Positions 34,384 through 42,470 of a DNA stretch of 64,000 nucleotides are shown piece by piece. The translations under genes and the position numbers were made by a program. Numbering within the stretch: position 1 is the stretch's first letter; each line of letters starts with the position of its first letter. Under the pieces are notes generated by a model. It saw nothing but the letters and a program-made list of their open reading frames with translations. It searched no databases and was not told where the DNA came from. The stretch comes from Agreia sp. COWG (GTDB lineage: Bacteria > Actinomycetota > Actinomycetes > Actinomycetales > Microbacteriaceae), in NCBI RefSeq assembly GCF_904528075.1, contig NZ_LR882035.1, forward strand, positions 2,976,001-3,040,000, in the 5' to 3' direction.

Positions 34384-34422
34384 ACGACGAGACCCCGACC
34401 GCTGGGGCCGGGGTCTCGTCGT
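34384..34422 (-). terminator. Perfect 14-bp hairpin downstream of csbD
   Basis: ACGACGAGACCCCG (34384-34397) pairs with CGGGGTCTCGTCGT (34409-34422) around an 11-nt loop, 25 bp after the CsbD stop. Confidence 0.85.
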
Positions 34423-34446
34423 GCATCAGGTCAGGTCGTGACCCTG

Positions 34447-34620
34447 TCAGTTCTTGAAAATGTCCTTCACGTTCTCGCCGGCCTTCTTGGTGCTGGCCGC
34501 CGCCTGGTCGGCCTTGCCTTCGGCGACCTTGCTGTCGTCGTTGGTGAGGTTTCCGAGGGCCTCCTTGGCCTTGCCCTTGAGGTCTTCGGCGGCGTTCTGG
34601 ATCTTGTCTGCTGCACTCAT
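34447..34620 (-). CDS. CsbD-family stress response protein
   Basis: 57 residues from ATG 34620 (GAAGGA upstream). SAADKIQNAAEDLKGKAKEALGNLT is the CsbD signature, followed by the charged repeat KVAEGKADQAAASTKKAGENVKDIF; all-helical, highly hydrophilic. CsbD is a sigma-B-type general stress protein in Bacillus; the molecular role is unknown. Divergent from the ECF sigma gene, 188 bp apart. Confidence 0.9.
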   Translation of the reverse strand: MSAADKIQNAAEDLKGKAKEALGNLTNDDSKVAEGKADQAAASTKKAGENVKDIFKN

Positions 34621-34808
34621 GAGTTGTCCTTCGTTCGTGTGTCGCGCCGCGGTCGCAAGCGCGGGTTCGAGATGCATTGCACGAAGAATGAGCCGCCGTC
34701 AAGGGACGCTCTCACTATGGGTGCTGTGCAACTCTTGCCTCTATGACGTAGCCCGAGCGCCGATCGTCACGCACATCTGCAAGAAATTTCACGAGAAAGA
34801 CGGGCACG

Positions 34809-35366
34809 GTGACGTCTGTACCCCTGAGCGAGGCCCCGGACGCCATCCTCGTCGGCCGTGCCGCAGATGGCGACGTGCGCGCGTTCGATGTCCTCATCCG
34901 CCGCTACGGCCAGCTCATGCAGAGCTACGCGCGCCACCTCCTCGGCTCGACAGCCGAATCCGACGACGTGGTTCAGCACGCGTTCATCACGGCCTGGCAG
35001 CAGCTCTCGACCCTCTCCGATCCCGGCGCGGTCAAGCCATGGCTGATGCGCATCGTGAACCGCAAGAGCCTCGACCGAATCCGAGCTCGGCGACCCGATG
35101 ACAGTCTCGACGACAACGACGCGATCGTGGCGGGCACGGGCAGCGACCCGGAGCACGTCGCCGTCAGTCGAGCACTGCAGAGCGCCGTCGCCGTGGCCTT
35201 GAGCGCGCTCCCAGAGAATCAGCGCCGATGCTGGTTGATGAAAGAGATCGCGGGTTACAGTTACGAGAACATCTCAGAAGAGCTTGGTCTGCCCGTATCG
35301 ACCGTGCGCGGACTTCTGGCTCGCGCACGCCGAAGCCTGATCCGAGAAATGGAGCCGTGGCGATGA
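34809..35366 (+). CDS. ECF-type RNA polymerase sigma factor
   Basis: 185 residues, GTG start. Region 2 (about 15-85: AADGDVRAFDVLIRRYGQLMQSYARHLLGSTAESDDVVQHAFITAWQQL) and region 4 (about 125-180: LSALPENQRRCWLMKEIAGYSYENISEELGLPVSTVRGLLARARRSLI) are complete, with the short acidic linker between them. First gene of a three-gene chain of ATGA overlaps whose second product is an Asp23-type protein, which may be its anti-sigma or effector. Faces the asp23/csbD genes. Confidence 0.93.
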   Translation: MTSVPLSEAPDAILVGRAADGDVRAFDVLIRRYGQLMQSYARHLLGSTAESDDVVQHAFITAWQQLSTLSDPGAVKPWLMRIVNRKSLDRIRARRPDDSLDDNDAIVAGTGSDPEHVAVSRALQSAVAVALSALPENQRRCWLMKEIAGYSYENISEELGLPVSTVRGLLARARRSLIREMEPWR

Positions 35367-36010
35367 CACCCGACATCACGCCCGCCTCCCCTGCGTCGCG
35401 CTCCGAGCCCGAACTGGTTCTGGCAGACGTCAGCCTCACGATCGACGACCTCAACGGGCACACTGTCGAGCAACTCGTCGACTACGTCGACGCCGGGCTC
35501 ACTCCGCCCGATGCGAGCATCGACAATTCGGCCGGATGCCAGATCGCCTTGGCCGCCATCCGTCGACTCCGAGCACTCACCGACGTGTTCCTCGAAGACG
35601 AGGCGCGCACCCTTCCGCCTCTCGACGAGAGCTGGATCGCCGGCATCCTGTCTCAGATCAGCGTGCAGGCCATGGCCGGCCGCGACATTCCCCTGACGCC
35701 CGTAGGCGGGCCGGGCGAGGTCGTCATCACCGAGGCCGCGGCGCGCGCGATCGTGCGCGCGGCGGGAGACAACATCGACGGGCTGCTGATCGGTCGAGTT
35801 CGATTCTCGGGAGATGTGACCGTGCCAGGCGAAGACGTGACCGTCTCTGTCGACGCCACGATCCTGTGGGGGACGAATATTCCGGATGCCACCGAGCAGC
35901 TGCGGGTGGAGATCATTCGGGAGCTGGGTAAACACACTCGCCTGAATGTCGTCGCGGTCGACGTAGCCGTTCACGACATCCACCAGGCGGGGAACGGAGA
36001 TACGCCATGA
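35363..36010 (+). CDS. Asp23-type protein with anti-sigma-like N-terminal helix domain
   Basis: 215 residues from ATG 35363 overlapping the sigma stop. Residues about 25-105 (LNGHTVEQLVDYVDAGLTPPDASIDNSAGCQIALAAIRRLRAL) form a helical domain often found behind sigma genes in actinobacteria; residues about 110-212 are an Asp23/Gls24 domain (EAAARAIVRAAGDNIDGLLIGRVRFSGD then VDATILWGTNIPDATEQLRVEIIRELGKHTRLNVVAVDVAVHDI). There is no ZAS HxxxCxxC zinc motif. Position and coupling suggest control of the sigma factor; that is inference. Confidence 0.8.
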   Translation: MTPDITPASPASRSEPELVLADVSLTIDDLNGHTVEQLVDYVDAGLTPPDASIDNSAGCQIALAAIRRLRALTDVFLEDEARTLPPLDESWIAGILSQISVQAMAGRDIPLTPVGGPGEVVITEAAARAIVRAAGDNIDGLLIGRVRFSGDVTVPGEDVTVSVDATILWGTNIPDATEQLRVEIIRELGKHTRLNVVAVDVAVHDIHQAGNGDTP

Positions 36011-36336
36011 CCGACGACGCGCGCACCCTCGCCGAGGCCCTCGAAGACCTGCTCCGAAATCTCTCAGGGGTGTCGGCCATCTATCCGACGGCGCCGCCGC
36101 CCGCCGTTGTGATCGGTGAGATCCTCGCCACGACCGATCTGCCGGGATCCGCTCCCCCGCTGATCGAAGTCGACGTGCAGCAAGACGGTGCGACCGTGTG
36201 CGCTCTTATCGGCGTCGTCGACGACACCCCCGCCCACGAGACCGGATACGCCGTTCATCAACACATCGTCGAGTACCTCGAGCGCGTGCACACGAAGACC
36301 AAGTCGGTCACGGTGCGCATCGGCATGGTGGGCTGA
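36007..36336 (+). CDS. Small Asp23-operon protein, alpha-beta
   Basis: 109 residues, ATG overlapping the preceding stop. The fold pattern (LAEALEDLLRNLSGVSAIYP, VIGEIL, LIEVDVQQDGATVCALIGVVD, VHQHIVEYLERVHTKTKSVTVRIGMV) repeats the strand-helix-strand order of Asp23 domains, so it may be a minimal member. Third gene of the sigma operon; ends at a hairpin. Confidence 0.65.
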   Translation: MTDDARTLAEALEDLLRNLSGVSAIYPTAPPPAVVIGEILATTDLPGSAPPLIEVDVQQDGATVCALIGVVDDTPAHETGYAVHQHIVEYLERVHTKTKSVTVRIGMVG

Positions 36337-36365
36337 CGCTCGAACACCCTCGGCGAGCTCAGCCC
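36330..36365. terminator. Bidirectional terminator between sigma operon and DeoR gene
   Basis: GGGCTGA-C-GCTCG (36330-36342) pairs with CGAGC-TCAGCCC (36354-36365) with one bulged base; it contains both convergent stop codons. Confidence 0.65.
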
Positions 36366-37114
36366 GTGGTGACGATGCGCACCCCGGTTCGGCGCAGCTC
36401 GTCGGCGGCCGGATCGCCGGCCGGCGCATCCAGGATCAGGCCGGTGATCTCGTCGAGCGCCAACACAGGATGACGGGAGGCCGCCCCGATCTTCTCTGCG
36501 CTTCCGAGCACGTAGGTCTCGGCGGCGCGAGACGCGAGGGTGCGCTTCATCGCGGCCTCGTCCCAGTCGCCCGTCGTGAGGCCCGCCGTGGCGTGGATAC
36601 CCGTGACGCCGAGCAGAAAGAGGTCGGCGCTGATGCGATTCGCCGCCTCGGCCGCCGCGGCGCCCACGGTCACGGCCGAATGTTTGAAGAGTCGACCACC
36701 CAGCACGATCACCTCGGCGTCGTGTTCGATCAGGGCCGCGGCCACGGTCGGGCTGTGGGTGATGAACGTCGCGTCGAGCGATCGCGGAAGCTGCTGAACC
36801 AGGGCCAGCACCGTGGTGCCGCCGTCGAGGATCACCGTGCTGCCGGGTCTCACGAGGTCGGCAGCGGTCGCGGCCACGCGGTGTTTGCTCGCCGTGGCGA
36901 TCTGGGTGCGGGCGGCATAGTCGGCCACGGCGGGGGAGGCCGGAACGGCGCCTCCGTAGACCCTCGTGAGCAGCCCCTCGGCGGCGAGATCCCGAAGGTC
37001 GCGCCGGATGCTGTCCTCCGACAGCCCGAGTTCGGTCGCGATCTCCTTCGCCACGATCCGGCGATCGCGCTCGAGGCGCCGCAGAAGTAGTTCTCGGCGT
37101 TCGATAGCCAGCAC
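36359..37114 (-). CDS. DeoR/GlpR-family transcriptional regulator
   Basis: 251 residues from a GTG with AAAGGA upstream. The N-terminal HTH (RRELLLRRLERDRRIVAKEIATELGLSEDSIRRDLRDLAAEGLLTRVYGGA, cut across helices) is the DeoR signature, followed by a sugar-phosphate-isomerase-like effector domain (SKHRVAATAADLVRPGSTVILDGGTTVLALVQQL, LGGRLF, DLFLLGVTGIHATAGLTT). Such regulators answer to phosphorylated sugars or nucleosides. Divergent from the DUF4406 gene, 58 bp apart, so that gene is a probable target. Confidence 0.92.
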   Translation of the reverse strand: MLAIERRELLLRRLERDRRIVAKEIATELGLSEDSIRRDLRDLAAEGLLTRVYGGAVPASPAVADYAARTQIATASKHRVAATAADLVRPGSTVILDGGTTVLALVQQLPRSLDATFITHSPTVAAALIEHDAEVIVLGGRLFKHSAVTVGAAAAEAANRISADLFLLGVTGIHATAGLTTGDWDEAAMKRTLASRAAETYVLGSAEKIGAASRHPVLALDEITGLILDAPAGDPAADELRRTGVRIVTTG

Positions 37115-37172
37115 GTCGACATCCTTTCACGGTTTTGCATGTTTGTGCACGTTATGCCTTAGTCTACGGGAC

Positions 37173-37544
37173 ATGACACCCTCCATGATGATCTTGATCG
37201 CCGGCCCCTATGCCTCGGGCACCGACGGCGACCCCGCCCTGATGCAACAGAACCTCGAACGACTCGAGCAAGCCGCCTGGCCGCTCTTTCGCGCGGGCCA
37301 CATTCCGATGATCGGCGAGTGGGTCGCCTTGCCGGTTCTGCGCAGCGCCGGCGCCACGGGGCCGAGCGACCCCCTCGCAGCCGAGGTGATGTACCCCACG
37401 GCCGAACGCCTCCTCCAGCGCTGCGACGCCGTCTTGCGCCTGCCGGGCGATTCGCGTGGCGCCGACCAGGATGTCGCGATCGCCCTCTCCCGCAACCTTC
37501 CGGTCTACTTCAGCCTCGACGAGGTGCCAGGGGTACCGGCCTGA
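37173..37544 (+). CDS. DUF4406 (nucleoside 2-deoxyribosyltransferase-like) protein
   Basis: 123 residues. MILIAGPYASGTDGDP opens a Rossmann-like fold shared by DUF4406 and nucleoside 2-deoxyribosyltransferases; the later DAVLRLPGDSRGADQDVAIALSRNLPVYFSLDEVP contains the family's RGADxDVA segment with the probable catalytic acid. It would act on N-glycosidic bonds of nucleosides. Next to a DeoR regulator, which fits nucleoside/sugar control. Cytosolic. Confidence 0.78.
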   Translation: MTPSMMILIAGPYASGTDGDPALMQQNLERLEQAAWPLFRAGHIPMIGEWVALPVLRSAGATGPSDPLAAEVMYPTAERLLQRCDAVLRLPGDSRGADQDVAIALSRNLPVYFSLDEVPGVPA

Positions 37545-37596
37545 CGGGAGCGGCGCAACGCGAGGGAGGGCTGGCCCCGGCTCACCCGTGCCCGTT

Positions 37597-37614
37597 ATGG
37601 GGACTTCTCCCCAT
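37597..37614. promoter_or_regulatory. 18-bp dyad ATGGGGA-CTTC-TCCCCAT
   Basis: Perfect 7-bp arms with a 4-nt centre, 36 bp upstream of the DUF4870 gene. It may be an operator for that gene or a small terminator for the preceding one. Confidence 0.4.
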
Positions 37615-37649
37615 TCGTGCCGGCGCAGACGCTCGGTAATGTGGCGACC

Positions 37650-38168
37650 ATGACCAACGAGCCCTCGAGCTACGAACCGCCCGCCGCCTACACGCCGCTG
37701 TCCGAGCCCGAGTCCGCGTCGGAGCCCGAGTCCGCGTCCTCGTCCGCGGGGCAGCCTCCCCTTCAGTACCAGCCGCCCACCCCTCCGCCCTCGTCGGGCG
37801 GCCTTCCCTACGGGCTCGGCTTTCTCTCCTACATTCCTATCCCGTTCGCCAGCCTGGTCATCGCCGGAATCGTGATGGCAGCGGTGTACCCGTCGATGAA
37901 GCGCAAGGGCGGCCTGGCCGCCGAGAATGCCCGCCACGCGGCCAATTGGGGCCTCAGCCTGATCATGTACATGGTGCTGGACGCGTTCCTCTTCGCCATC
38001 TTTCTCGCAACCAATAACGGCAGCCAGGGCTTCTTCCCCGCGGGAATCACCGTGGTGTTCTACCTGGCCCTGGCCGTGGCGCACCTCGTCGTGATCATCA
38101 TGGGATTGGTCGCGGCAAACCGAAAGAGGGTCTTCCACAACCGCCTCGCCATCCCCTTCATTCGCTGA
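37650..38168 (+). CDS. DUF4870 membrane protein
   Basis: 172 residues from ATG 37650. A Pro/Ser/Glu-rich disordered leader (1-60, with a PESASEPESASS duplication) precedes three membrane helices. AAENARHAANWGLSLIMYMVLDAFLF is the DUF4870 core (the conserved N-A-A-N/Q segment) and the protein ends with the family's N-R-L-A-I-P-F-I-R tail. Function unknown; small tetraspan-type inner membrane protein. Confidence 0.85.
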   Translation: MTNEPSSYEPPAAYTPLSEPESASEPESASSSAGQPPLQYQPPTPPPSSGGLPYGLGFLSYIPIPFASLVIAGIVMAAVYPSMKRKGGLAAENARHAANWGLSLIMYMVLDAFLFAIFLATNNGSQGFFPAGITVVFYLALAVAHLVVIIMGLVAANRKRVFHNRLAIPFIR

Positions 38169-38224
38169 GGGCACGTTCGAGCACCACGGCGGATTTTCTC
38201 CTGCCACATGAATAGGGTGGGGTC

Positions 38225-38986
38225 ATGAAGGTCGTTGCGGTCTACAGCACCAAGGGCGGGGTCGGCAAGACGACCACCGCCGTCAATCTGGCCTACGAGG
38301 CGGCGAAGAACTTTCGTGTGCTGCTGTGGGATCTCGATCCTCAGGGTGCCACCACGTTCCTGCTGCAGGTGAAGCCGAAGATCAAGGGCGGCGTGGGCGC
38401 GCTGGTCGACGGCAAGAGCAAGGTGACCGGCGCCATCCGGACTACCGCCTACGACAAACTCGACGTCTTGCCGGCCGACGCCAGCTATCGCGACCTCGAC
38501 CTGATGTTCGACCAGGCGAAGAAGTCGGAGCAGCGCGTCGCCAAGATTCTCGAGCAGATCGACGACGACTACGACGTGGTCGTTCTCGACTGCCCACCCG
38601 GCGCCTCGCTCGTGGCAGAGAACGCCATCTTCGTAGCCAACGCCGTAGTGGTTCCGCTCGTTCCGTCGCCGCTGTCGATGCGCTCGCTCGAGCAGGTGAC
38701 GGAGTTCGTCGCGTCATCGGTGTCGAAGGCGCCGGTCGTCGCGTTTCTGTCGATGGTCGATCGCAGAAAGACGCTGCACCGCGACGCCATCTCCCAACTG
38801 CCCGCCGCACACACGTCGGTCACCGACGTGGTCGTTCCGGCCACGGTGCTGGTCGAACGGATGGGCACAGAACGCGCGCCGCTCGGCAGCTACTCGCCGC
38901 GAGCCGAGGCCGCCATCGCCTACGAGACGCTCTGGAAGCGCGTGCAATCCGTGGTGAAGGCGAAGGCCCGCAAGCGCAAGGGCTGA
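38225..38986 (+). CDS. Orphan ParA-family ATPase
   Basis: 253 residues. Deviant Walker A KGGVGKTTT (10-18), Walker B region VVLDCPPG and the switch DLDPQGATTFLL define a ParA/Soj-type P-loop ATPase. No parB or parS-like site is next to it, so it is not the chromosome-partition pair; such orphans position proteins or complexes. Preceded by the DUF4870 gene 56 bp upstream in the same direction. Confidence 0.9.
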   Translation: MKVVAVYSTKGGVGKTTTAVNLAYEAAKNFRVLLWDLDPQGATTFLLQVKPKIKGGVGALVDGKSKVTGAIRTTAYDKLDVLPADASYRDLDLMFDQAKKSEQRVAKILEQIDDDYDVVVLDCPPGASLVAENAIFVANAVVVPLVPSPLSMRSLEQVTEFVASSVSKAPVVAFLSMVDRRKTLHRDAISQLPAAHTSVTDVVVPATVLVERMGTERAPLGSYSPRAEAAIAYETLWKRVQSVVKAKARKRKG

Positions 38987-39031
38987 GCCGCCCGCGCAGA
39001 CTTCGGGAGCTGTTCGGCGAACGGCGAACGG

Positions 39032-39715
39032 CTACGCCGCAGCGTCTTCGACCGTGGAGCGGATCTCGGCAGCGCTGATGTTCGCCCCGAACAGAGCACC
39101 GCCCGGCTGCAGCGGGCCGCCGTCGGCGAGGTCGCCCAGATCGACGGGGTCGAAGCCGAGCGCGTCGACGAAGCGGGCGACCTCTTCCTTGTCGGAGGCG
39201 TCGCCGCCGACGATCGCGATGCCCTTGCGGCGAGGGTCACCCGCGCGCCTCGGCCCCTCGTCGAGGTCGTGGTAGCCCATGTGGTTCAGGCCCTTCACCA
39301 TCCGCGAGTCGGAAAGGAAGGCAGCGACGATCTCGCTCGTCGTGGTGTCGGGGTCGGTGAAGTCCGAGCGGATCCCGTCGACCTCCCACCAATAGTTCAT
39401 GGTGTCGATCACGAGCTTGCCCCGCAGCTCGTCGACCGGCAGGCTCTGGTACTTGCCGAGCGGAATCGCGAGGATCACGATGTCGGCGCGAGCGGCGGCA
39501 TCCGGCGCTGTGGTGGCGAGGGCACCGTGGGCGAGCACGTCGACCGTGAGCGCGATCGCCGCCGGCGGGCGGGAACTCGCTATCAACACCTCGTAGCCAG
39601 CGGCCAGGGCGAGCCGGGCGAGCACGGTGCCGACCTTGCCGGCGCCCAGGATGCCGACGGTGCGGATGGTCTGCGGCGTCTGGGTGGCGTGTGGCGGGGT
39701 GTCGATCTCTGGCAT
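39032..39715 (-). CDS. NADPH-dependent F420 reductase-like oxidoreductase
   Basis: 227 residues from ATG 39715 (AAGGACG upstream). Rossmann motif GILGAGKVGTVLARLALAAGYEV, the ASSRPP phosphate-binding turn expected for NADP and VILAIPLGKY are typical of the F420-dependent NADP oxidoreductase (Fno/COG2085) family; MNYWWEVDGI and KGLNHMGYHDLDEG follow. It may transfer hydride to F420 or to another small substrate; the family also contains unrelated activities. Convergent with ParA. Confidence 0.82.
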   Translation of the reverse strand: MPEIDTPPHATQTPQTIRTVGILGAGKVGTVLARLALAAGYEVLIASSRPPAAIALTVDVLAHGALATTAPDAAARADIVILAIPLGKYQSLPVDELRGKLVIDTMNYWWEVDGIRSDFTDPDTTTSEIVAAFLSDSRMVKGLNHMGYHDLDEGPRRAGDPRRKGIAIVGGDASDKEEVARFVDALGFDPVDLGDLADGGPLQPGGALFGANISAAEIRSTVEDAAA

Positions 39716-39838
39716 CGTGCTGTCGTCCTTCGGTGGTGTCGTCGTGATCTGGAACGGGGGCGAGGGGCCGGCTATTCCCTGAGCCACCGTCCGCGCAAGC
39801 CGCCATCCGGAGTCTCTGTCGCTGGTTAGGGTTCAGGG

Positions 39839-41317
39839 GTGACCTCGAACCCTGCACCTACCCGCCTGGTCTTCGCGGGCCAGCTCGGGCCGCTGTTCGA
39901 CGACGGTGGCCCGATGATGATCATCGAGGCGCGCTCTGTGTTCGGCCGCCGACCGATGCACCGGGCGAAGGCGCACCTGCTGCTCTCGGCCCTACGGCAC
40001 CGCGCGGCAGAGCTCGGCGACCGCGTCGAGTTCCACCAGGTCGACAGCTACGACGAGGTCGTCACCGGGCGCCGCGATCTCGAGGCCATCGATCCCACCT
40101 CGTGGGCCGCCCGGCGCTTCGTGCGGCGGCACGGCATGGCAGTGCTGCCGAGCCGCGGCTTCGTCACCTCCGAGACAGACTTCGCAGCCTGGGCCGCCAC
40201 CCGCACGGGCAAGCGGCTGCTGCTCGAGGACTTCTATCGCACGGTTCGCGAGCGCACCGGGGTGCTGATGCGCGGCGACCAGCCCGAGGGCGGCAAGTTC
40301 AACTTCGACCACGACAACCGCCAGCCACCGCCTCGAAACGCGGCCGGGCTCGGACTCCCCGACCCCGTGTGGCCGGTCGAAGACGAGATCGATGCCCAGG
40401 TGCGCGACGACCTCGACCGCTGGCAGCGCGACGGCCTCGTGCAGCTCGTGGGCGACGACGGCCCGCGCCGCTTCGCCGCGACGGCCACCGAGGCCGAGGC
40501 CGTGCTCGCCGACTTTGTCGAGACCCGCCTCGGCGAGTTCGGCCCCTTCGAAGACGCGATGTTGTCGGGCGACTGGGTCATGTCGCACTCCCAGCTCAGC
40601 GCCCCGATGAACCTGGGGCTGCTCGATCCGATGCGGGCCATCGAGGCGGTCGAGGCCGAGTACCACGCCGGCCGCGCCCCGCTCGCGAGCGTCGAGGGCT
40701 TCACCCGTCAGATCATGGGCTGGCGCGACTACGTGTGGCACTTGTACTGGCACCTCGGCGAGGGCTACCGCACCTCGAACAACGCGCTCGAGGCGCACAA
40801 CCCGCTGCCCGAGGCGTTTCTTGCATTGGATCCCGACAGCATCCGGTCGAACTGCCTGCGCGAGACCATCGACGGCATGCGCCGGCACGGCTGGGCCCAC
40901 CACATTCAGCGCCTGATGGTGCTCGGCAACTGGGCACTGCAGCACGGCTACGACCCCGTGGCGCTGAACGACTGGTTCGTGGACATGTTCGTCGACGGCA
41001 CTCCTTGGGTCATGCCCGCGAACGTGATCGGCATGTCGCAGCACGCCGACGGAGGCATCGTGGCGACCAAGCCGTATGCATCCGGCGGCGCCTACATAGA
41101 CCGCATGTCGGACTACTGCTCTGGCTGTTCGTTCAACCCGAAGGTGCGCCTCGGCCCCACCGCGTGTCCGTTCACCGCCGGGTACTGGGCATTTCTCGAC
41201 CGCGTCGAGCCGCAGCTGCGCGGCAACCACCGCATGGCGCAGCCGCTTGCGGGGCTGCGTCGCCTCGCCGACCGGGAGGCCGTCATCGATCAGGAGCGTC
41301 TGCGCGAGAGCTGGTGA
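39839..41317 (+). CDS. FeS-type bacterial cryptochrome/photolyase (PhrB-like)
   Basis: 492 residues, GTG start. A cryptochrome/photolyase fold of the iron-sulfur subgroup: N-terminal alpha-beta domain (LVFAGQLGPLFDD), helical FAD domain (GFTRQIMGWRDYVWHLYWH, GWAHHIQRLMVLGNWAL). Four cysteines, C339, C427, C430 and C443, have exactly the spacing of the [4Fe-4S] ligands of Agrobacterium PhrB, each 11 residues earlier. Such enzymes repair (6-4) UV photoproducts. The absence of the usual Trp triad cannot be checked by eye. Stand-alone unit followed by a DoxX-like gene. Confidence 0.93.
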   Translation: MTSNPAPTRLVFAGQLGPLFDDGGPMMIIEARSVFGRRPMHRAKAHLLLSALRHRAAELGDRVEFHQVDSYDEVVTGRRDLEAIDPTSWAARRFVRRHGMAVLPSRGFVTSETDFAAWAATRTGKRLLLEDFYRTVRERTGVLMRGDQPEGGKFNFDHDNRQPPPRNAAGLGLPDPVWPVEDEIDAQVRDDLDRWQRDGLVQLVGDDGPRRFAATATEAEAVLADFVETRLGEFGPFEDAMLSGDWVMSHSQLSAPMNLGLLDPMRAIEAVEAEYHAGRAPLASVEGFTRQIMGWRDYVWHLYWHLGEGYRTSNNALEAHNPLPEAFLALDPDSIRSNCLRETIDGMRRHGWAHHIQRLMVLGNWALQHGYDPVALNDWFVDMFVDGTPWVMPANVIGMSQHADGGIVATKPYASGGAYIDRMSDYCSGCSFNPKVRLGPTACPFTAGYWAFLDRVEPQLRGNHRMAQPLAGLRRLADREAVIDQERLRESW

Positions 41318-41370
41318 GGGGTGCGGCCGCTCGGCAGAGACTTACGATTGACGCTGAAGAAGGAGTCGTC

Positions 41371-41793
41371 ATGACCACGAAGCGCAACTCATCCACCTCG
41401 AAGGGCCGCATCGTCGGCCGCATCGCCCTCGGCGCCATTCTCGTGCTGGCGGGAACGAGCCACCTCAGCTTCGGCCGCGAAGACTTCCGCGCCCAGGTGC
41501 CCGAGTTCGTTCCGCTCAAGGAAGACACCACGGTGCTGCTCTCGGGTGTCGCCGAGATCTCGCTCGGCGCCTCGCTGCTGTTCGCGCCCGCCTCGCTGCG
41601 CGGCAAGGTCGGCTGGCTCGCTGCCACGTTCTTCACCGCGATCTTCCCGGGAAATATCGCGCAGGCCGTGCACAAGCGGGATGCGTTCGGTCTCGACACC
41701 GACCGCAAGCGCATCATCCGGCTGTTCGGCCAGCCCCTGCTCATCGCGTGGGCGCTGTGGTCGACTGGTGCTCTGGCTCGCCGCGCGAAGTAG
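41371..41793 (+). CDS. DoxX-like small membrane protein
   Basis: 140 residues; GAAGGAG before ATG 41371. Four hydrophobic helices: RIALGAILVLAGTSHLSFG, TVLLSGVAEISLGASLLF, WLAATFFTAIFPGNIAQ and FGQPLLIAWALWSTG. The placement of H, R and the E-x-x-x-G in helices 1 and 2 is that of the DoxX/SURF4-like family. Function not known; some members support thiosulfate:quinone oxidoreductase or redox complexes. 53 bp after the photolyase gene. Confidence 0.8.
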   Translation: MTTKRNSSTSKGRIVGRIALGAILVLAGTSHLSFGREDFRAQVPEFVPLKEDTTVLLSGVAEISLGASLLFAPASLRGKVGWLAATFFTAIFPGNIAQAVHKRDAFGLDTDRKRIIRLFGQPLLIAWALWSTGALARRAK

Positions 41794-41820
41794 CGACCGC
41801 TGGGCCGCCCACCCCGAGCC

Positions 41821-41850
41821 GAGTCGCGCCGAGTCGCGCCGAGTCGCGCC
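41821..41850. repeat. Three perfect GAGTCGCGCC units
   Basis: A 10-bp word repeated three times without interruption, in a 221-bp gap with further CGAGCGC-type repetition (41880-41960). No gene is supported in the gap. Not a CRISPR: there are no spacers. Confidence 0.85.
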
Positions 41851-42014
41851 GCATCGCGAGCGCTTCGCTGCGTCCTGCGCCCCGAACGCCGAGCGCCGAG
41901 CGCCGGTATTGTCGCCGAGCGCGGTGGCAGGGCCGGGTGCGCTCGACGACAACACGCGCGCTCGGTGATGGGCGGGGTGGCCACGTCGGTGGGCGGCGGT
42001 GCTAGACAGGGTTC

Positions 42015-42407
42015 ATGACCGGTTCCGAGCGTTCACCTGGCAATGACTCCGACCTCGGAGCGCCCGACGACAAGGCGCCCGACGAAGCCGCAGACGGGCG
42101 ATGGCTCGTCGTCAACGGGCGGCGCTGGCGGCGAACCGATCCCTCCCTGCCCGATGACGTCATCGACGCCCTGAAGTCGCACCTCGGCAGGGGCCGTTCA
42201 GGGGTGCGCACCGCGAAGAAGAACGGAACCGACGACGACGTGGCCGCGGCCCGACAGCGCGTCGGCCTCGCCAAGCACGGGCTGGGCGAACGCGGCCCCT
42301 CCTGGTGGGACGAACCGGAGTCGGCACGTCTCGGCAGGGCGCAGCAAGCCCTGCAGAAGCTCGACGCACTCGATGCGCTCGACGCCGAGCGCGGGCTTTC
42401 CCGCTGA
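42015..42407 (+). CDS. Conserved small hydrophilic protein
   Basis: 130 residues. Acidic leader followed by a core DGRWLVVNGRRWRRTDPSLPDDVIDALKSHLGRGRSGVRTAKK (basic, with helix-turn-helix-like spacing but no certain DNA-binding motif), then AARQRVGLAKHGLGERGPSWW and an Ala/Leu/Asp-rich helix ending the protein. This arrangement is widely conserved in actinobacteria, where it is left unnamed. Cytosolic, function unknown. Confidence 0.7.
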   Translation: MTGSERSPGNDSDLGAPDDKAPDEAADGRWLVVNGRRWRRTDPSLPDDVIDALKSHLGRGRSGVRTAKKNGTDDDVAAARQRVGLAKHGLGERGPSWWDEPESARLGRAQQALQKLDALDALDAERGLSR

Positions 42408-42470
42408 GCGCGGTGGCGTGGGGTGTGTCGGAGCGGCTCATCGAGACGACTCAGTTCCCGAGCCGCCAGC

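Noticed and set aside
41821..41850. Possible CRISPR or satellite array
   Set aside because: Only three head-to-tail 10-bp units, no spacers and no cas genes.
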